A DNA stretch of 64,000 bases from assembly GCA_963762165.1 (NCBI GenBank), contig CAVXJN010000003.1, positions 868,001 through 932,000 of the forward strand, given 5' to 3'. Positions 34,530-44,272 of the stretch are shown piece by piece. The DNA comes from CAVXJN01 sp963762165. Its GTDB lineage: Bacteria > Pseudomonadota > Gammaproteobacteria > JASBUN01. The first letter of the stretch is position 1, and each line of letters opens with the position of its first letter. Under the pieces are notes generated by a model. It saw only the letters and a program-made list of their open reading frames with translations, was not told the DNA's origin and ran no database searches. The position numbers and the translations under genes were made by a program.

Positions 34530-37500
34530 TTACGGTTTTTCTTTACCCAACACAAGTTGTATATCGCGCAATGCAACGGGCTTGACCAGATGGAAATCAA
34601 ACCCCGCTTGTTTCACGCGGCGACGGTCCTCTTGTTGGCCCCAGCCGGTGACCGCAATCAATTGCGTTTCCGGGCCAGTGCTATGGGCGCGAATGTGTTG
34701 AGCGACTTCGTAGCCGTTCATTTCTGGCATGCCGATGTCGAGAAACACCGCGTGAGGATGAAGCGCTTCGAACAGCGCGAGTGCCGATGGTCCGTCATTG
34801 GCGGTTCGCACCTCTGCGCCCAGAGTCTCCAATAGCATGCCCAGACTATCGGCGGCGTCGCCATTGTCGTCGACCACCAGGATGCGCTGATGCAAGAGGT
34901 TCGTCTGCCCGCTCGACGCAGGCGCTGTTTCTTGGACTTTCAAGGTTTCGCGCAACGGCAGACGCACGACGAATTCGCTGCCGTGGCCAATGCCTTCACT
35001 GTGTGCCTCGACCCTGCCGCCGTGTAGAACGAGCAGACTGCGGACCAGGGTCAAGCCAATCCCAAGGCCGCCCGAGCCGACTGCGTCCGCCTGGTTAAAC
35101 AGACCGAATATCTGATCCAGGCCCTGCGGGTCGATACCGATACCATCGTCGCGGATAGAAACCAGAGCGTGTTCGCCCTCCTTGGCCGCCGTCACCGCAA
35201 TCTTGCCACCCTCTTCGGTGTACTTGCCGGCGTTGTTCAGCAGGTTTGCGAATATCTGCGTAAGCCGCACCGGGTCTGCATCCACGATCAGCGGCTCCGT
35301 CGGCAAGTCCATCGACACAGTTCTTTTGCCACGAAAGGACGCGTTCCACGTGTCGATCGTGCTGCGAAGTGCGTCAACGAGATTGACCGGCTCGCGACGA
35401 AGGACCACTTTTCCGCGACTGATGCGTGAGACGTCGAGCAGATCATCGACCAGGCGAATCAAGTGACTCATCTGGCGCGTCATCATTTCGAGCGTTTGCT
35501 CGCGTCGGGTCTGTTCGCCTCCGGTCAAACGCAACAGGTCGATCCCGGACTGGATCGGTGCCAAGGGGTTGCGTAACTCATGGGCGAGGGTTGCCAGAAA
35601 TTCATCCTTGCGCTGATCGGCTTGTCGAAGCGCATCCTCTATCTGTTTGCGTTGGGTGACATCGACAGCTACGCCGGGGAAAGCGACCGCTCGGCCCTGC
35701 TCATCCGTCTCCACCTTGCCCCGTGCGTGGATCCAGCGAACCTGCCCATTCCGATGGACGACACGATACTCCTCTTCATATAAGTCGCCTTCGGCAACGG
35801 CGCGCTCCACCGCGGCCACTACGTGCTTGCGGTCCGCTTCATGGAGGCGATCGACGAATACATCCAGCTCCACGTCCCGGTCGGTTTCCTGAAGATCGAA
35901 CAACTTCAAAATATTGCGGTCGCCGCGCATGCGGTTGTTCTGTACGTCCCAGTACCAGATGCCCACCTCGGTCGCCGACAGGACGGTCTCGAGTCGGCGT
36001 TTGGCGTCGCTCAGGGCCTCTTCGGACTCGTATTGGGTCGTAACGTCGCGCAGAGTAACGACAGCAAGCAGCAGTTCGCCGTCGTTACCATGCACTGGTG
36101 CGCCGCCGTAGGAGCCGATCCACGTCTTCCCCGTAGGCCGCGCGCGGACCCGCACCTCGTACTCGGTGAACGTCTCGCCACGCAGTACACGGCCGATCGG
36201 CCAGGCATCCGTCGACAGCGGCCGACCTTCGAGGTCGAACAGCTCGAAAATGTCGCCAAGCGAATCGAGATGTCTTCGCAGGCTGTCCACGCTTTCGAAA
36301 CCATGGATGGCGAGCGCGGCCGGATTCATGTCCAGCAAGTTACCGTTAGGATCGAAAATCACCAGGCCTTCTGTCATTTGGTTCTGGATCGCTTGAGACT
36401 GAGCAAGGGTGCGCCGCAAAGCTTGCTGGGTCTGTCGGCTCTCGGTGACGTCATCGATCAGCAAGACGACGAGCGAGCTGCCGTTGGCCGCTGCCTGTAC
36501 CGGTACGGCGCTGTAAGAAATGAAACGTTCTGCTCCGTCAGGCCGCCGCAATCGTCCTTCATAGTTCGACACACGCTCGCCGCGCAGCGCCCGTGCCAGC
36601 GGCCACTGATCGGCGGGGACTAATCCGCCATCCGCGCCGAACAGCTGAAACTGGTCCCGATAGTCACGAAGCTGCGGTAGTACCGCGTCCTGTGATGCGA
36701 ATCCGTGCGTGCGCTGAGCCGCCGGATTGAGTGACAGGATACGGCCGTCGTGATCCGCGACAGCGATACCCACCGGCAGATGGTCGATGACTGCGCTCAG
36801 GGTCGCCTCGCTTTGACGCAGCGCCTCGTCGGATTGCTTGCGCGTAGTGATGTCGGCGCTGGCGCCGACGAAGCCCATGTATGCGCCATCGGGCGATATT
36901 CTCGGGCGTCCCCAGGACTCGATCCAGCGCCATGAACCGTCGGCGGTACGCACCCGCACTTCTCCGTGAAATGAACGACGCTCGCGCGTGCAGGCGAGGA
37001 ATTCCTCGCGATAGGCGTCGGCGTCATCTGGGTGCATCAGAAGTTGCCAACGGTCACCGCGCGTTTCGGCCAACGAGACACCGAAGAATTCGCAAAAGGT
37101 GCGGTTGACGAATTCCTGGGCTCCGCTCGCGTCGTGCACCCAGACGATCAACGGTAATTCGTCGGCCATGACCCGGAATCGTGACTCGCTCTCGGACAAC
37201 TCGGCTTCTTTCCGCTTGCGCTCGGTAGTATCTGAAACGATCAACAGCACTCTTCCCGGTTCGTCGCCGGGACGCGGAAGCGGTAGCACTTCGGCGCTCC
37301 AGGACGCCTGAAGGTCTCGGGAAACCGACGTTTGGAACTCGCTGATGGTGCGGGGCCGCTCGGTCTGAAGAACTTGCCGCAAGGCGTCTTCGGTTCCATC
37401 GGCAGCTGCGGTCGGGAACACTTCGCGCAGTGTCCGGTCGACGAAAGATGTGCTTGGCTCGAACAGGTTTTGATAGCCGGGATTCACCAGAGTGTAGCGC

Positions 37501-37631
37501 AGTTCGGGGCCTTCGAGGACGGCGATGGCCATCGGCATATTCTCGACAATGCGCTCCAGCAGGTCCTGGCAGGCTGCGCCCGCAAAGGCGCATTCGCTGC
37601 GCAAATCCTGACTCGTAAAATGATTGGCCAT
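34530..37631 (-). CDS. Multi-PAS hybrid sensor histidine kinase with receiver domain
   Basis: About 1033 aa, soluble, with no membrane segment. Five PAS-like repeats occupy residues ~22-660 (for example ENMPMAIAVLEGPELRYTLV, DELPLIVWVHDASGAQEFV, EVGIWYWDVQNNRMRGD), most followed by PAC motifs such as SDTTERKR and VDVTQRKQ. The dimerisation/phosphoacceptor block is FLATLAHELRNPLAPIQSG with His684. The ATPase N-box is NLLNNAGKYTEEGG and the G-box region GLGIGLTLVRSL. The C-terminal receiver has its phospho-Asp at ~965 (FLDIGMPEMNGYE) and Lys in HLVKPVA. The start 37631 (MANHFTSQ) is chosen since the upstream 70 codons look non-coding. No response regulator is adjacent, and the signal is unknown. 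Confidence 0.93.
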   Translation of the reverse strand: MANHFTSQDLRSECAFAGAACQDLLERIVENMPMAIAVLEGPELRYTLVNPGYQNLFEPSTSFVDRTLREVFPTAAADGTEDALRQVLQTERPRTISEFQTSVSRDLQASWSAEVLPLPRPGDEPGRVLLIVSDTTERKRKEAELSESESRFRVMADELPLIVWVHDASGAQEFVNRTFCEFFGVSLAETRGDRWQLLMHPDDADAYREEFLACTRERRSFHGEVRVRTADGSWRWIESWGRPRISPDGAYMGFVGASADITTRKQSDEALRQSEATLSAVIDHLPVGIAVADHDGRILSLNPAAQRTHGFASQDAVLPQLRDYRDQFQLFGADGGLVPADQWPLARALRGERVSNYEGRLRRPDGAERFISYSAVPVQAAANGSSLVVLLIDDVTESRQTQQALRRTLAQSQAIQNQMTEGLVIFDPNGNLLDMNPAALAIHGFESVDSLRRHLDSLGDIFELFDLEGRPLSTDAWPIGRVLRGETFTEYEVRVRARPTGKTWIGSYGGAPVHGNDGELLLAVVTLRDVTTQYESEEALSDAKRRLETVLSATEVGIWYWDVQNNRMRGDRNILKLFDLQETDRDVELDVFVDRLHEADRKHVVAAVERAVAEGDLYEEEYRVVHRNGQVRWIHARGKVETDEQGRAVAFPGVAVDVTQRKQIEDALRQADQRKDEFLATLAHELRNPLAPIQSGIDLLRLTGGEQTRREQTLEMMTRQMSHLIRLVDDLLDVSRISRGKVVLRREPVNLVDALRSTIDTWNASFRGKRTVSMDLPTEPLIVDADPVRLTQIFANLLNNAGKYTEEGGKIAVTAAKEGEHALVSIRDDGIGIDPQGLDQIFGLFNQADAVGSGGLGIGLTLVRSLLVLHGGRVEAHSEGIGHGSEFVVRLPLRETLKVQETAPASSGQTNLLHQRILVVDDNGDAADSLGMLLETLGAEVRTANDGPSALALFEALHPHAVFLDIGMPEMNGYEVAQHIRAHSTGPETQLIAVTGWGQQEDRRRVKQAGFDFHLVKPVALRDIQLVLGKEKP

Positions 37632-37846
37632 TTTGAAACCGTCCGTACCAAGGTGGCGCCCCACGACACATTCCGTCGCCAAAAGAAACGCTGCAGGGCG
37701 CCGGCAAGGGTCGCGCGCGTTGTGTCTCACATTCGCCGCATTTAATGCGGAGTTGCCAAGCGTTCCAGTTTGGCCGGCCCCGTTTATGCTATACACCATA
37801 TCACCTTGATACAAAAGCCGCCGTACGCGCGGGCCGGGCAAATAAT

Positions 37847-37910
37847 CGGGGACAGACCACGTTTTCGACCATCTGGCAGGACAGCCAGATGCAGTATCAA
37901 GGGTGAAAAA
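37847..37910. repeat. Solo RAYT-B left end
   Basis: CGGGGACAGACCACGTTTTC, then CCATCTGGCAGGACAGCC and ATGCAGTATCAAGGG match the leader of the B copy at 50365 and then break off before the ribosome site. It sits upstream of the hybrid kinase start. Confidence 0.75.
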
Positions 37911-38030
37911 AAGGGGGCAAATTTATCTTTGGATCGTAAAAATAATTCCTTCCCCTTCTCTGTCTGCTTCATCGTTCTATTGGACTTTCAAATCTCACCA
38001 CCCCTCCCGCCGGGGTTCGTTTACCTTCGC

Positions 38031-38376
38031 CTTGACAATGGTAACGTATAAGGGACCATTGATAACGTATGACAAAGATGTTGTCAGAATACCTGGACGA
38101 CTCGGAAGTATCGCTTTTTGCCCGCTGGTTTCGAGCGGGTGTTGCAGGAGTACGAGTCGGTGCATATTCGGGTGAAGTTAAATATGGATGCCGCGTAGCG
38201 AGCACGAGAAAAGGGATCGACGGGACTACGCGTAGAAGGGACGTAAAAGGGGCGGAGTGGGTCTGCCCCGGTTTAACGGAGAGCAAGGACATGAAACGTA
38301 TTGTGCTGTTCCTGGCTACGAACCTGGCCATTATCTTTGTTCTCAGCATTACGGCGAGCCTGCTCGGCTTCGAAAA
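38031..38376 (+). pseudogene. Decayed copy of a toxin-antitoxin-htpX segment
   Basis: TTGACA (38032) and two GGTAACGTAT-type repeats (38040, 38061; 21 bp apart) copy the operator at 48821. ATG 38069 begins MTKMLSEYLDDSEVSLFARW, which resembles the N-terminus of a HigB/Gp49-type toxin. From ~38140 the sequence matches 49275-49500: the antitoxin's last codons (VLQEYE...IRVKLN...AA, stop), its downstream spacer, and the first ~30 codons of htpX (MKRIVLFLATNLAII). A RAYT-A left end cuts it at 38377. Nothing here can be functional except possibly the promoter. Confidence 0.8.
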
Positions 38377-39207
38377 CCCGGGTCAGAACACAAATAACGC
38401 TAATATAGCTTTATCGCAGCACATAACTTGACCAACTACGTGAACCAACCACAAGGAGGTGGACGATGTCACGTAAACCCCGTTTTGTGCTACCGGGCGT
38501 GCCGCAGCACGTTATCCAGCGCGGTCACAATTGCACCCCCTGTTTTTCGCTGACGATGATTATCATCGTTACCTGCACGATTTGCATGAGGCCGCGATCA
38601 AGAACCAGGTTCACAACCATGCCTATGTCCTCATGACGAACCATGTGCATTTGTTGGTGACGCCCGAGGAGACGTTCAGCGTGATGCACACCATGTAGGA
38701 TCTCGGGCGGAAGTTTGTGCGCTACATCAATCACCGTTACAGACGGACCGGCGGGTTATGGGAAGGCCGCTACAAAGCGAGCCTAGTGGATAGCGAGGCG
38801 TATTTATTAACCTGCATGCGCTATATCGAGATGAACCCTGTCCGCGCCGGAATGGTGTCTCATCCGGGCGAATACCGCTGGTCAAGTTACGGGGCAAACG
38901 CTCATGGCAAGCCGAACAACATGCTCACCCGGCATCCGGTGTACCGATCCCTCGGTCAGGATACAGCAACACGGGAATATGCCTATCGTGAACTGTTTCG
39001 ATCCAGCCTGGATACGGGTGAACTGCACGCAGTACGAGAGGCGTTGAACCAGGAATTGGTATTGGGCCGTGAAGACTTCAAAGACAAAATAGAGGCGATG
39101 TTGCAGCGCCAAGCGCGGCCAGGTGTTCGTGGTCGACCGCGCGTGGAAGAAGAGCAGGGGGTTTATCAATGACTGTAGTACATTAGCGTAATCTGTGTTC
39201 CGCCCCG
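38377..39207 (+). pseudogene. RAYT subfamily A, second copy, inactivated
   Basis: Near-identical to 33672-34512. The gene begins at 38466 (MSRKPRFVLPGVPQHVIQRG). One T is lost from a T run near 38545 (frameshift), the codon for Ile before HAYVLM is changed (Asn), and CAG is changed to TAG at 38696. From 38717 to 39172 the frame is clean again (MRYINHRYRRTGGLWEGRY). The left end CGGGTCAGAACACA and right end TGTGTTCCGCCCCG have each drifted by one or two bases. Mobilisation would need the intact copy in trans. Confidence 0.9.
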
Positions 39208-39303
39208 CTTTTTGGTGATGTACACATCACATGTTGACTGGCGGAGGAAAAGGGCCTTTATTCTTCCTATACCTGTCAGGCACCACTTGCCAAGGAGTGT
39301 GCC

Positions 39304-40239
39304 ATGTCTGCCCATCGAGTGGCTCTCCCGCCGGCCATTTTCGAAATCGGCACGGTGATACTGCTGACTGTTGCTGTGCTCCTGGCCGGCTGTGGGACGG
39401 TGAAGGTATCCAAAGACGAGTTTCTGATCACGCGCGACGGCGTCACAAAGGTCCGCCCTGAAGCACGAGCGTTTCAGCTTGGGTTGCCCAATGGTAATTC
39501 ACTTGGGTTCATTGCAATCCGTGACGCGCGCGGTGAGCTGGTCGTTCACGGACTTGTAGAACATAGACGAGCAGGGAATCGCGGAATCGCGTCTGTCCCT
39601 GGCTTGTCCACGGCCAGCTTGCCCGAGGTTTACTATGCGCTTGCCGAGCCGAACGCCGACATTCCTGAGCTTCTCAGACTAGATCGATATCCGGACCCGA
39701 CGCGGCCGCAGGGCTGGGCTCGGGACGTCATCCTGACCGGCGGACCAACAGGCGGTGGCGATGTTTCCTGCTCGGAGGCGAACCCGGCCTGGGCTGCCTT
39801 TCGCCAAGGGGTCATCGATCAAGGATACGGATTGGTGTTTCTCAGCGCGGCGGATGGAGCGGTATCCAAACCTAGTCACTGGCACACCATTTCAACAGAT
39901 TGGATGAGTCCTGATGGGCATGAGCTGAGAGGCCGCGTAAGCGCCGCTGCAGCGCTATATGTGTCAGTACTGCGGTGCGAGGGAAACACTTCGTTCGGTA
40001 GCAGTTGGGGTGCGCCCCGATTTGCCGTTGTTAGTCGCCTCGCCGGCGTAGGGGACTTTCTGTTGGAGTTCGAAGGATATCTTCCGGACTCTGGCGATCA
40101 GGTGACCTACCTGACACCTGCATCCTCGTTCGGGAAGGCGTCAGACTATCGAGTATTCCTTCGTCATTACGAAGGAAGCACTAGGTTCCACTTCGGTGCC
40201 GCATGGCAAAAACCCGCCGGCACCTTGAGCCCTAATTGA
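39304..40239 (+). CDS. Putative lipoprotein of unknown function
   Basis: A 311-aa protein with a lipobox: the hydrophobic stretch ILLTVAVLLAGC ends in Cys at about residue 30, so the mature protein would be lipid-anchored. The mature part is rich in Gly/Ser and beta-prone (VSRLAGVGDFLLEFEGYLPD, RFHFGAAWQKPAG), with SWGAPRFAVV. I do not recognise a family. The start at 39304 has AAGGAG upstream. Its composition is slightly less GC-rich than core genes. It lies between a dead RAYT copy and an IS3 element. Confidence 0.7.
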   Translation: MSAHRVALPPAIFEIGTVILLTVAVLLAGCGTVKVSKDEFLITRDGVTKVRPEARAFQLGLPNGNSLGFIAIRDARGELVVHGLVEHRRAGNRGIASVPGLSTASLPEVYYALAEPNADIPELLRLDRYPDPTRPQGWARDVILTGGPTGGGDVSCSEANPAWAAFRQGVIDQGYGLVFLSAADGAVSKPSHWHTISTDWMSPDGHELRGRVSAAAALYVSVLRCEGNTSFGSSWGAPRFAVVSRLAGVGDFLLEFEGYLPDSGDQVTYLTPASSFGKASDYRVFLRHYEGSTRFHFGAAWQKPAGTLSPN

Positions 40240-40315
40240 TAGCATTTGAAGTTCGAACTAAAGAATTAAAGGGGTCGGTGTGGACTTCCCCCAGTACGGT
40301 AGACAGCACCAAGCC

Positions 40316-41170
40316 TCATCGTGAGGCACGTTCAAAGGCCTCGGGACTGACCCCGCCCAGATGACTGTGGCGACGGGTACGGTTGTAGAACGATTCGATG
40401 TAATCGAAGATATCGGCGCGGGCAAGGTCGCGGGTTTTGTAGATTCGTTTCTTGATCCGCTCCTTCTTCAAGCTGCTGAAGAACGACTCCGCCACCGCGT
40501 TGTCCCAGCAGTTGCCGCGGCGACTCATGCTCGGCTCCAGGTTATTGGCCCGCAAGAAGCGAAGCCAGTCATCGCTGCCGTATTGCGAGCCCTGATCCGA
40601 GTGCACCAGCACGCGCTCGGCTGGGACGCCGGCGCCACACCGCCATCAGCAGGGCATCCAGCACGAGCTCCCGTGCCAGCGTCGGCTTCATCGACCAGCC
40701 GACGACCTTGCGCGAGTACAGATCCACCACGACCGCCAGATATAGCCAGCCCTGCCAGGTGCGGATGTAGGTGATGTCAGTCACCCACGCTTGATCGGCA
40801 TGTTCTACCGTAGAACTCCCGTTGCAGCTTGTTGGGAGCGATGATCGAGGGTCGTCCGACGATCGGTCTCGGGGCGCTTTATAGCCGCGAACGGCCTTGA
40901 TTTTATTGGTGCGCATGATCCGAGCCACCCGATGCTTGCCGCACGTCTCTCCGGTTTCGCGCAGGTCCAGAAAGACCCGTGGTGCGCCATAGACGCCGCC
41001 ACTGGCCGCGTACGAGGCGCGAATCAAGGACCAGCAGTCGTTGATCTTCGATCGCCCGATCCGACAGCGGCTTCTGCAACCACTGATAAAAGCCGCTGCG
41101 CGAGACCTTCAGTACACGACACATCGTGGCGATGCCGTACTCGATGTCGATGATCGTTGCATGAACGGTA
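40316..41170 (-). pseudogene. IS3-family transposase OrfB, frameshifted
   Basis: Three frames make one OrfB. ATIIDIEYGIATMCRVLKVS lies near 41160-41040, IRASYAASGGVYGAPRVFLD and AWVTDITYIRTWQGWLYLAV from 41027, then LVHSDQGSQYGSDDWLRFL to the stop at 40316. The DDE residues are present (Asp in TDITYI, Asp in HSDQG, Glu in AVAESFFSSLKKE). Breaks fall near 41035 and 40620. It is either a decayed transposase or carries sequence errors. Confidence 0.85.
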
Positions 41171-41172
41171 CT

Positions 41173-41457
41173 TTACCCGGGCTCCTTGGCAAAGTACCTT
41201 GCGGCCTTTTTTAGGATGTCGCGCTCCTCTTCGGTACGCCGCAGCTGTGCACGAAGCCGCAGAATCTCACTCTTCGCTTCGACCAAATCAGCGGCTTGCT
41301 GCTCGCTCTTGTCCGGCTTGATCGCCTTGACCCACTTGTACAGGCTGTGCGCCGATACGCCTAGTCGTTCGGATACTTCGCTAACCGGATAGCCCCGATC
41401 CAGGATCTGGCGCACCGCTTCGTCTTTAAACTCCGGTGTATAACGTTGACTGCTCAT
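41173..41457 (-). CDS. IS3-family transposase OrfA
   Basis: A 94-aa helix-turn-helix protein that binds IS ends. RYTPEFKDEAVRQILDRG and SVSEVSERLGVSAHSLYKWV form the HTH, followed by a leucine-zipper-like LRLRAQLRRTEEERDILKKA that dimerises and joins OrfA to OrfB after programmed frameshifting. It is intact and close to the right end of the element. Confidence 0.93.
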   Translation of the reverse strand: MSSQRYTPEFKDEAVRQILDRGYPVSEVSERLGVSAHSLYKWVKAIKPDKSEQQAADLVEAKSEILRLRAQLRRTEEERDILKKAARYFAKEPG

Positions 41458-41571
41458 CGGTCTTCCTCCTATGCTCGAATCATAGCCTGGAGTTGTCTAT
41501 TGGACCGGGGGAAGTCCACCCCGTCCCCTTTTGCCTTGAGTTTGGTGCAATAGCGGCAAGCGGAGAATCGC

Positions 41572-42348
41572 ATGAATACACCACACGGTATCATTCGGAT
41601 TAGGATTTCCGCTCTGATTGCATTATTTGCGCTGGGATGGGGCGCCGCTGCAACGGCAGAAACCGAACAGGAAACGTTGATCAAAGATGCACGCGCTACG
41701 GTGGAGGACATGATGCAGGATCCCGCCATGGCCTGGGTGCACACCCACCTCAAGAACGCCAAGGGCGTACTGATCGTGCCGAGCTTGACAAAAACGGCAG
41801 CCGAATGGGGCGGCTCAGGCGGGCGCGGGGTGCTGTTGCTACGTTATCCGAAGACGGGACACTGGAGCCAACCGGCATTCTACGCGATGAGCTCTGTGAG
41901 TTTCGAAGTACAGGCTGGCCGGCAGGTATCCGCAGTGGTGATGCTGGTCAATTCCCGGAAAGGCAGCGATTCGCTGCTCCATAGTTGGGTCAAACTGGGT
42001 GCGGACGCGTCCGTAGCGGCCGGTCCAGAACGCGCGGGCGCCCAGGCTGCGACGGCGGACATACTTTCATATGCCAGGTTAAACGAGGCGTTTGCCGGGG
42101 TGTCGCTTGACGGTGTGGTGCTGAAAGCGAGCGACGATTGGGCCCGGGCTTACTACGGCCGAGCGGTGCGGCCCGCCGATATTCTATTAAGAGGCTCCGT
42201 TAAGAATCCGCAAGCGGGTGAGCTGCAACAGACATTGGCCATAGCGGCCACTTGCGGCGGCAAACCGGAGATGCCTGAAACCGAACTGCTGCGCGGAGGA
42301 CGGAAGTGTCCGCCTTCTGAGGAACATACAAGGGGACGGAGGAATTAA
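41572..42348 (+). CDS. SYLF (Ysc84/DUF500) lipid-binding domain protein
   Basis: A signal peptide (SALIALFALGWGAAATAE) precedes a SYLF domain: AKGVLIVPSLTKTAAEWGGSGGRGVL, SFEVQAGRQVSAVVMLV, LGADASVAAGP and the C-terminal AFAGVSLDGVVLKASDD, then YYGRAVRPADILL. Such domains bind phosphoinositides or anionic lipids in eukaryotes; the bacterial role is unclear and probably periplasmic. The last residues RGRRN and the stop come from a RAYT-D left end (AGGGGACGGAGGAATTAA from 42331), so the native end may be altered. Confidence 0.9.
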   Translation: MNTPHGIIRIRISALIALFALGWGAAATAETEQETLIKDARATVEDMMQDPAMAWVHTHLKNAKGVLIVPSLTKTAAEWGGSGGRGVLLLRYPKTGHWSQPAFYAMSSVSFEVQAGRQVSAVVMLVNSRKGSDSLLHSWVKLGADASVAAGPERAGAQAATADILSYARLNEAFAGVSLDGVVLKASDDWARAYYGRAVRPADILLRGSVKNPQAGELQQTLAIAATCGGKPEMPETELLRGGRKCPPSEEHTRGRRN

Positions 42349-42444
42349 ATTTTGTATAGCGCGCGGCTGAAGAACAATCGCCGATGAATCACTGTTTTAC
42401 CGCGGGTTCCATTTTCTCTTGTACTTTTGACGCCAGGATCGCGC

Positions 42445-42850
42445 GCAGCAAATATTGGAGGCAGTGGCCAAGGACCTTGCCACGTCACAAAGCAGGGAGG
42501 AGCAGTCGGAAAGATCCACGGGGCGGGCGCCGAGATTGGCCGGTGCTCCGGAGACGGCTGCCTAGAACCATGCCATCCTGCGGGCGCGTGCCGGTTTCGA
42601 TATCAATCAGCTCGTCGCAGAATACCAGACGCTGCGCGCCCGCGTTCTGCGGCTGTGGATCGATGTTAGTCCGCTCGATCAGCCGGGGGTCGAGGACGTC
42701 ATTCGGTTCAACGAGGCCATCGACCAGGCCGTCGCCGAGGCGGTCGGTTACTTTCACGCCCAGGTCGAGCAGTCACGCAACCAGTTCATCAGGATGCTCG
42801 GGCACGACATGCGCAGTCCGCTCAGCACCATCCTCACGGCAGCATCTAAT
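42445..42850 (+). pseudogene. Histidine-kinase fragment (RsbRD-type N-region plus H-box)
   Basis: The readable peptide is ILRARAGFDINQLVAEYQTL, RARVLRLWIDVSPLDQPG, FNEAIDQAVAEAVGYFHAQV, then NQFIRMLGHDMRSPLSTILT with a kinase phospho-His. A TAG interrupts the frame near 42563. After ~42840 it passes into a RAYT-end-like stretch (AATCTGAGCTGCCCCG). The ATPase domain is missing. The next ~230 bp (42850-43078) hold no gene I can support. Confidence 0.75.
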
Positions 42851-43078
42851 ATTAGAATTAAAACTAATCTGAGCTGCCCCGCTTTTCTTTATGCGTTCCT
42901 AGCTGCGCTGGCCAGTGCGAGCTGTCAGGATTTCATACATATACTGACGCTCGCCGCTGGCGTTAGGTGTTGGACGGATCGCAACGCTTGGAGTCTCGGA
43001 GGTTTTTGGTTAATGGCGTGTTTGTTGCATCACTCGTGGCGATAGGGAGCCGTCGTCCCCAGCCAGGAGGAGCCGGCC

Positions 43079-43770
43079 ATGAAGTTCTCCAACATGGCCA
43101 TGATCGCGATGGCCTTCGCCGGGACCCTGCCATCCGCCGAGGCGGCGGTCATCTACGACAATGGAGCAGTCGTGGACAGCGCTGTGGCAAGCGACTCCGA
43201 TTCCCCCATTTTGTGGCTGACGACTTCAGCCTGGCCGCCGGCGCAAACACGATTACCGACATCCACTGGACGGGGAGCTATTTCAATGGCAATACCCCGG
43301 TAGCCGACCACTTCACGATACAGATCATCGCCGACGCGGGCGGTGCCCCCACCACCAGCGCGTTCGGCCTGCTGCACAGCATCCCGGTCGGCGCCTCGGC
43401 GACCCGCATCGATACCGGAATAGACATCTTAGGCTCCGATCTCTACTCGTATGCGGTCGACATCGCGCCGTCGCTGGCGTCCGGCGTGACGCTCGCCGCA
43501 GGGGCGACCTACTGGCTGTCCATCGTCAACGACACCAGCTTTGATACTGACGACACCTGGGCGTGGGGAATGCAGGCGGGTGGCGGAAACAGCGTCCGGC
43601 GTTTCTCTGGTGGGAACACGCCGTGGGCGCCCATTGAATTCACAGCAGACTTTCAGCTCACCGCCACCTCTGTCCCCGAGTCCGCGACCCTGGCGCTGCT
43701 CGGGATCGGCCTTGGCGGGCTGGGATGGAGTCGCCGCAAGCGAGAAAAGGTGACAGATTTATTTACTTAG
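43079..43770 (+). CDS. PEP-CTERM sorting-domain protein, one frameshift
   Basis: The signal peptide MKFSNMAMIAMAFAGTLPSA leads into AAVIYDNGAVVDSAVASDSD. Near 43207 (run TTCCCCCATTTT) the frame changes to HFVADDFSLAAGANTITDIH and stays open to the end. The C-terminus has VPESATLALLGIGLGGLGW followed by SRRKR: the PEP motif, one membrane helix and a basic tail that target exosortase. It is probably an exported surface or biofilm protein of the choice-of-anchor type. Exosortase (EpsH) is not in this window. A REP-like pair follows 13 bases after the stop. Confidence 0.82.
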
Positions 43771-43782
43771 GAGCGTAAGAGC

Positions 43783-43854
43783 AAAAAGGAGACGGATTTG
43801 ATTTCTGAGCAGCCCAGGTGCTTCTGCCTCCCAAAACACATCCGTCCCCTTTTT
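43783..43854. repeat. Short inverted-repeat element of the RAYT-D end type
   Basis: AAAAAGGAGACGGAT (43783-43797) and ATCCGTCCCCTTTTT (43840-43854) pair at 14 of 15 positions around a 42-bp centre. It resembles a miniature D-type element and could terminate transcription of the PEP-CTERM gene. Confidence 0.7.
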
Positions 43855-43891
43855 AATGTGCCCCGGGGCCCAGAGACCTTTCCTGTGTAGA

Positions 43892-44272
43892 TCAAGCGAC
43901 AACACTCGCCGTATCGCTCGCGCGACTCTGCAGATTCGTCTGTTCGAGGGCGAAGTACTGGTGCAGTAGCTGTATGGCGATGGAGCCTTCGCCGACCGCT
44001 GACGCCACGCGTTTCACCGACCCGTGTCGAATGTCGCCGGCGGCGAATACGCCTGGCATGCTCGTTTCGAGGAGGAACGGTGTACGATTGAAGCGCTGCG
44101 CGCCGGACTGTGAAATATCGGCGCCCGTAAGAACGAACCCTCGTGCGTCCTGTTCGATTTCCGCCGGAAGCCACTCCGTGTGCGCTTCGGCGCCGATCAG
44201 AATGAACAGCGCCTGCGCATCGAGTGTATGTTCGGACTTCGACGCGATGTCGCGCAGAACCAGGTGATCCAT
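43892..44272 (-). pseudogene. Thioredoxin-reductase-like C-terminal fragment
   Basis: About 126 residues of the NAD(P)/FAD C-terminal region: ALFILIGAEAHTEWLP, GFVLTGADISQSG, and SMPGVFAAGDIRHGSVKRVA with the FAD-binding GD motif, then SAVGEGSIAIQLLHQYF. The N-terminal two thirds are absent. A RAYT-type sequence (AACCGGGTCAGAGG) lies just beyond the truncation at ~44287. From 44290 to 44470 a minus-strand reading FTAPFADDSHSKGIVSIHDA, ERWMGKLAQEGLPEFGHG looks protein-like, but I cannot name it. Confidence 0.75.

Larger units (their letters stand above)
40281..41518 (-). mobile_element. IS3-family insertion sequence
   Basis: Terminal inverted repeats TGGACTTCCCCCAGTACGGT (40281) and its inverted partner ACCGGGGGAAGTCCA (ending 41518). 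It carries OrfA and OrfB on the minus strand in the usual overlapping arrangement. The flanks AAAGGGGTCGGTG (left) and CCCCGTCCCCTTTT (right) together form a palindrome of the RAYT-end type, so the IS appears to have entered a REP-like repeat. OrfB is broken, so the copy is probably inactive. Confidence 0.88.

Noticed and set aside
38069..38431. Open frame of 120 codons at 38069 as a real gene
   Set aside because: It crosses the junction of a toxin start, an antitoxin tail read in the wrong frame, a spacer and a RAYT end; only the first ~21 codons look genuine.
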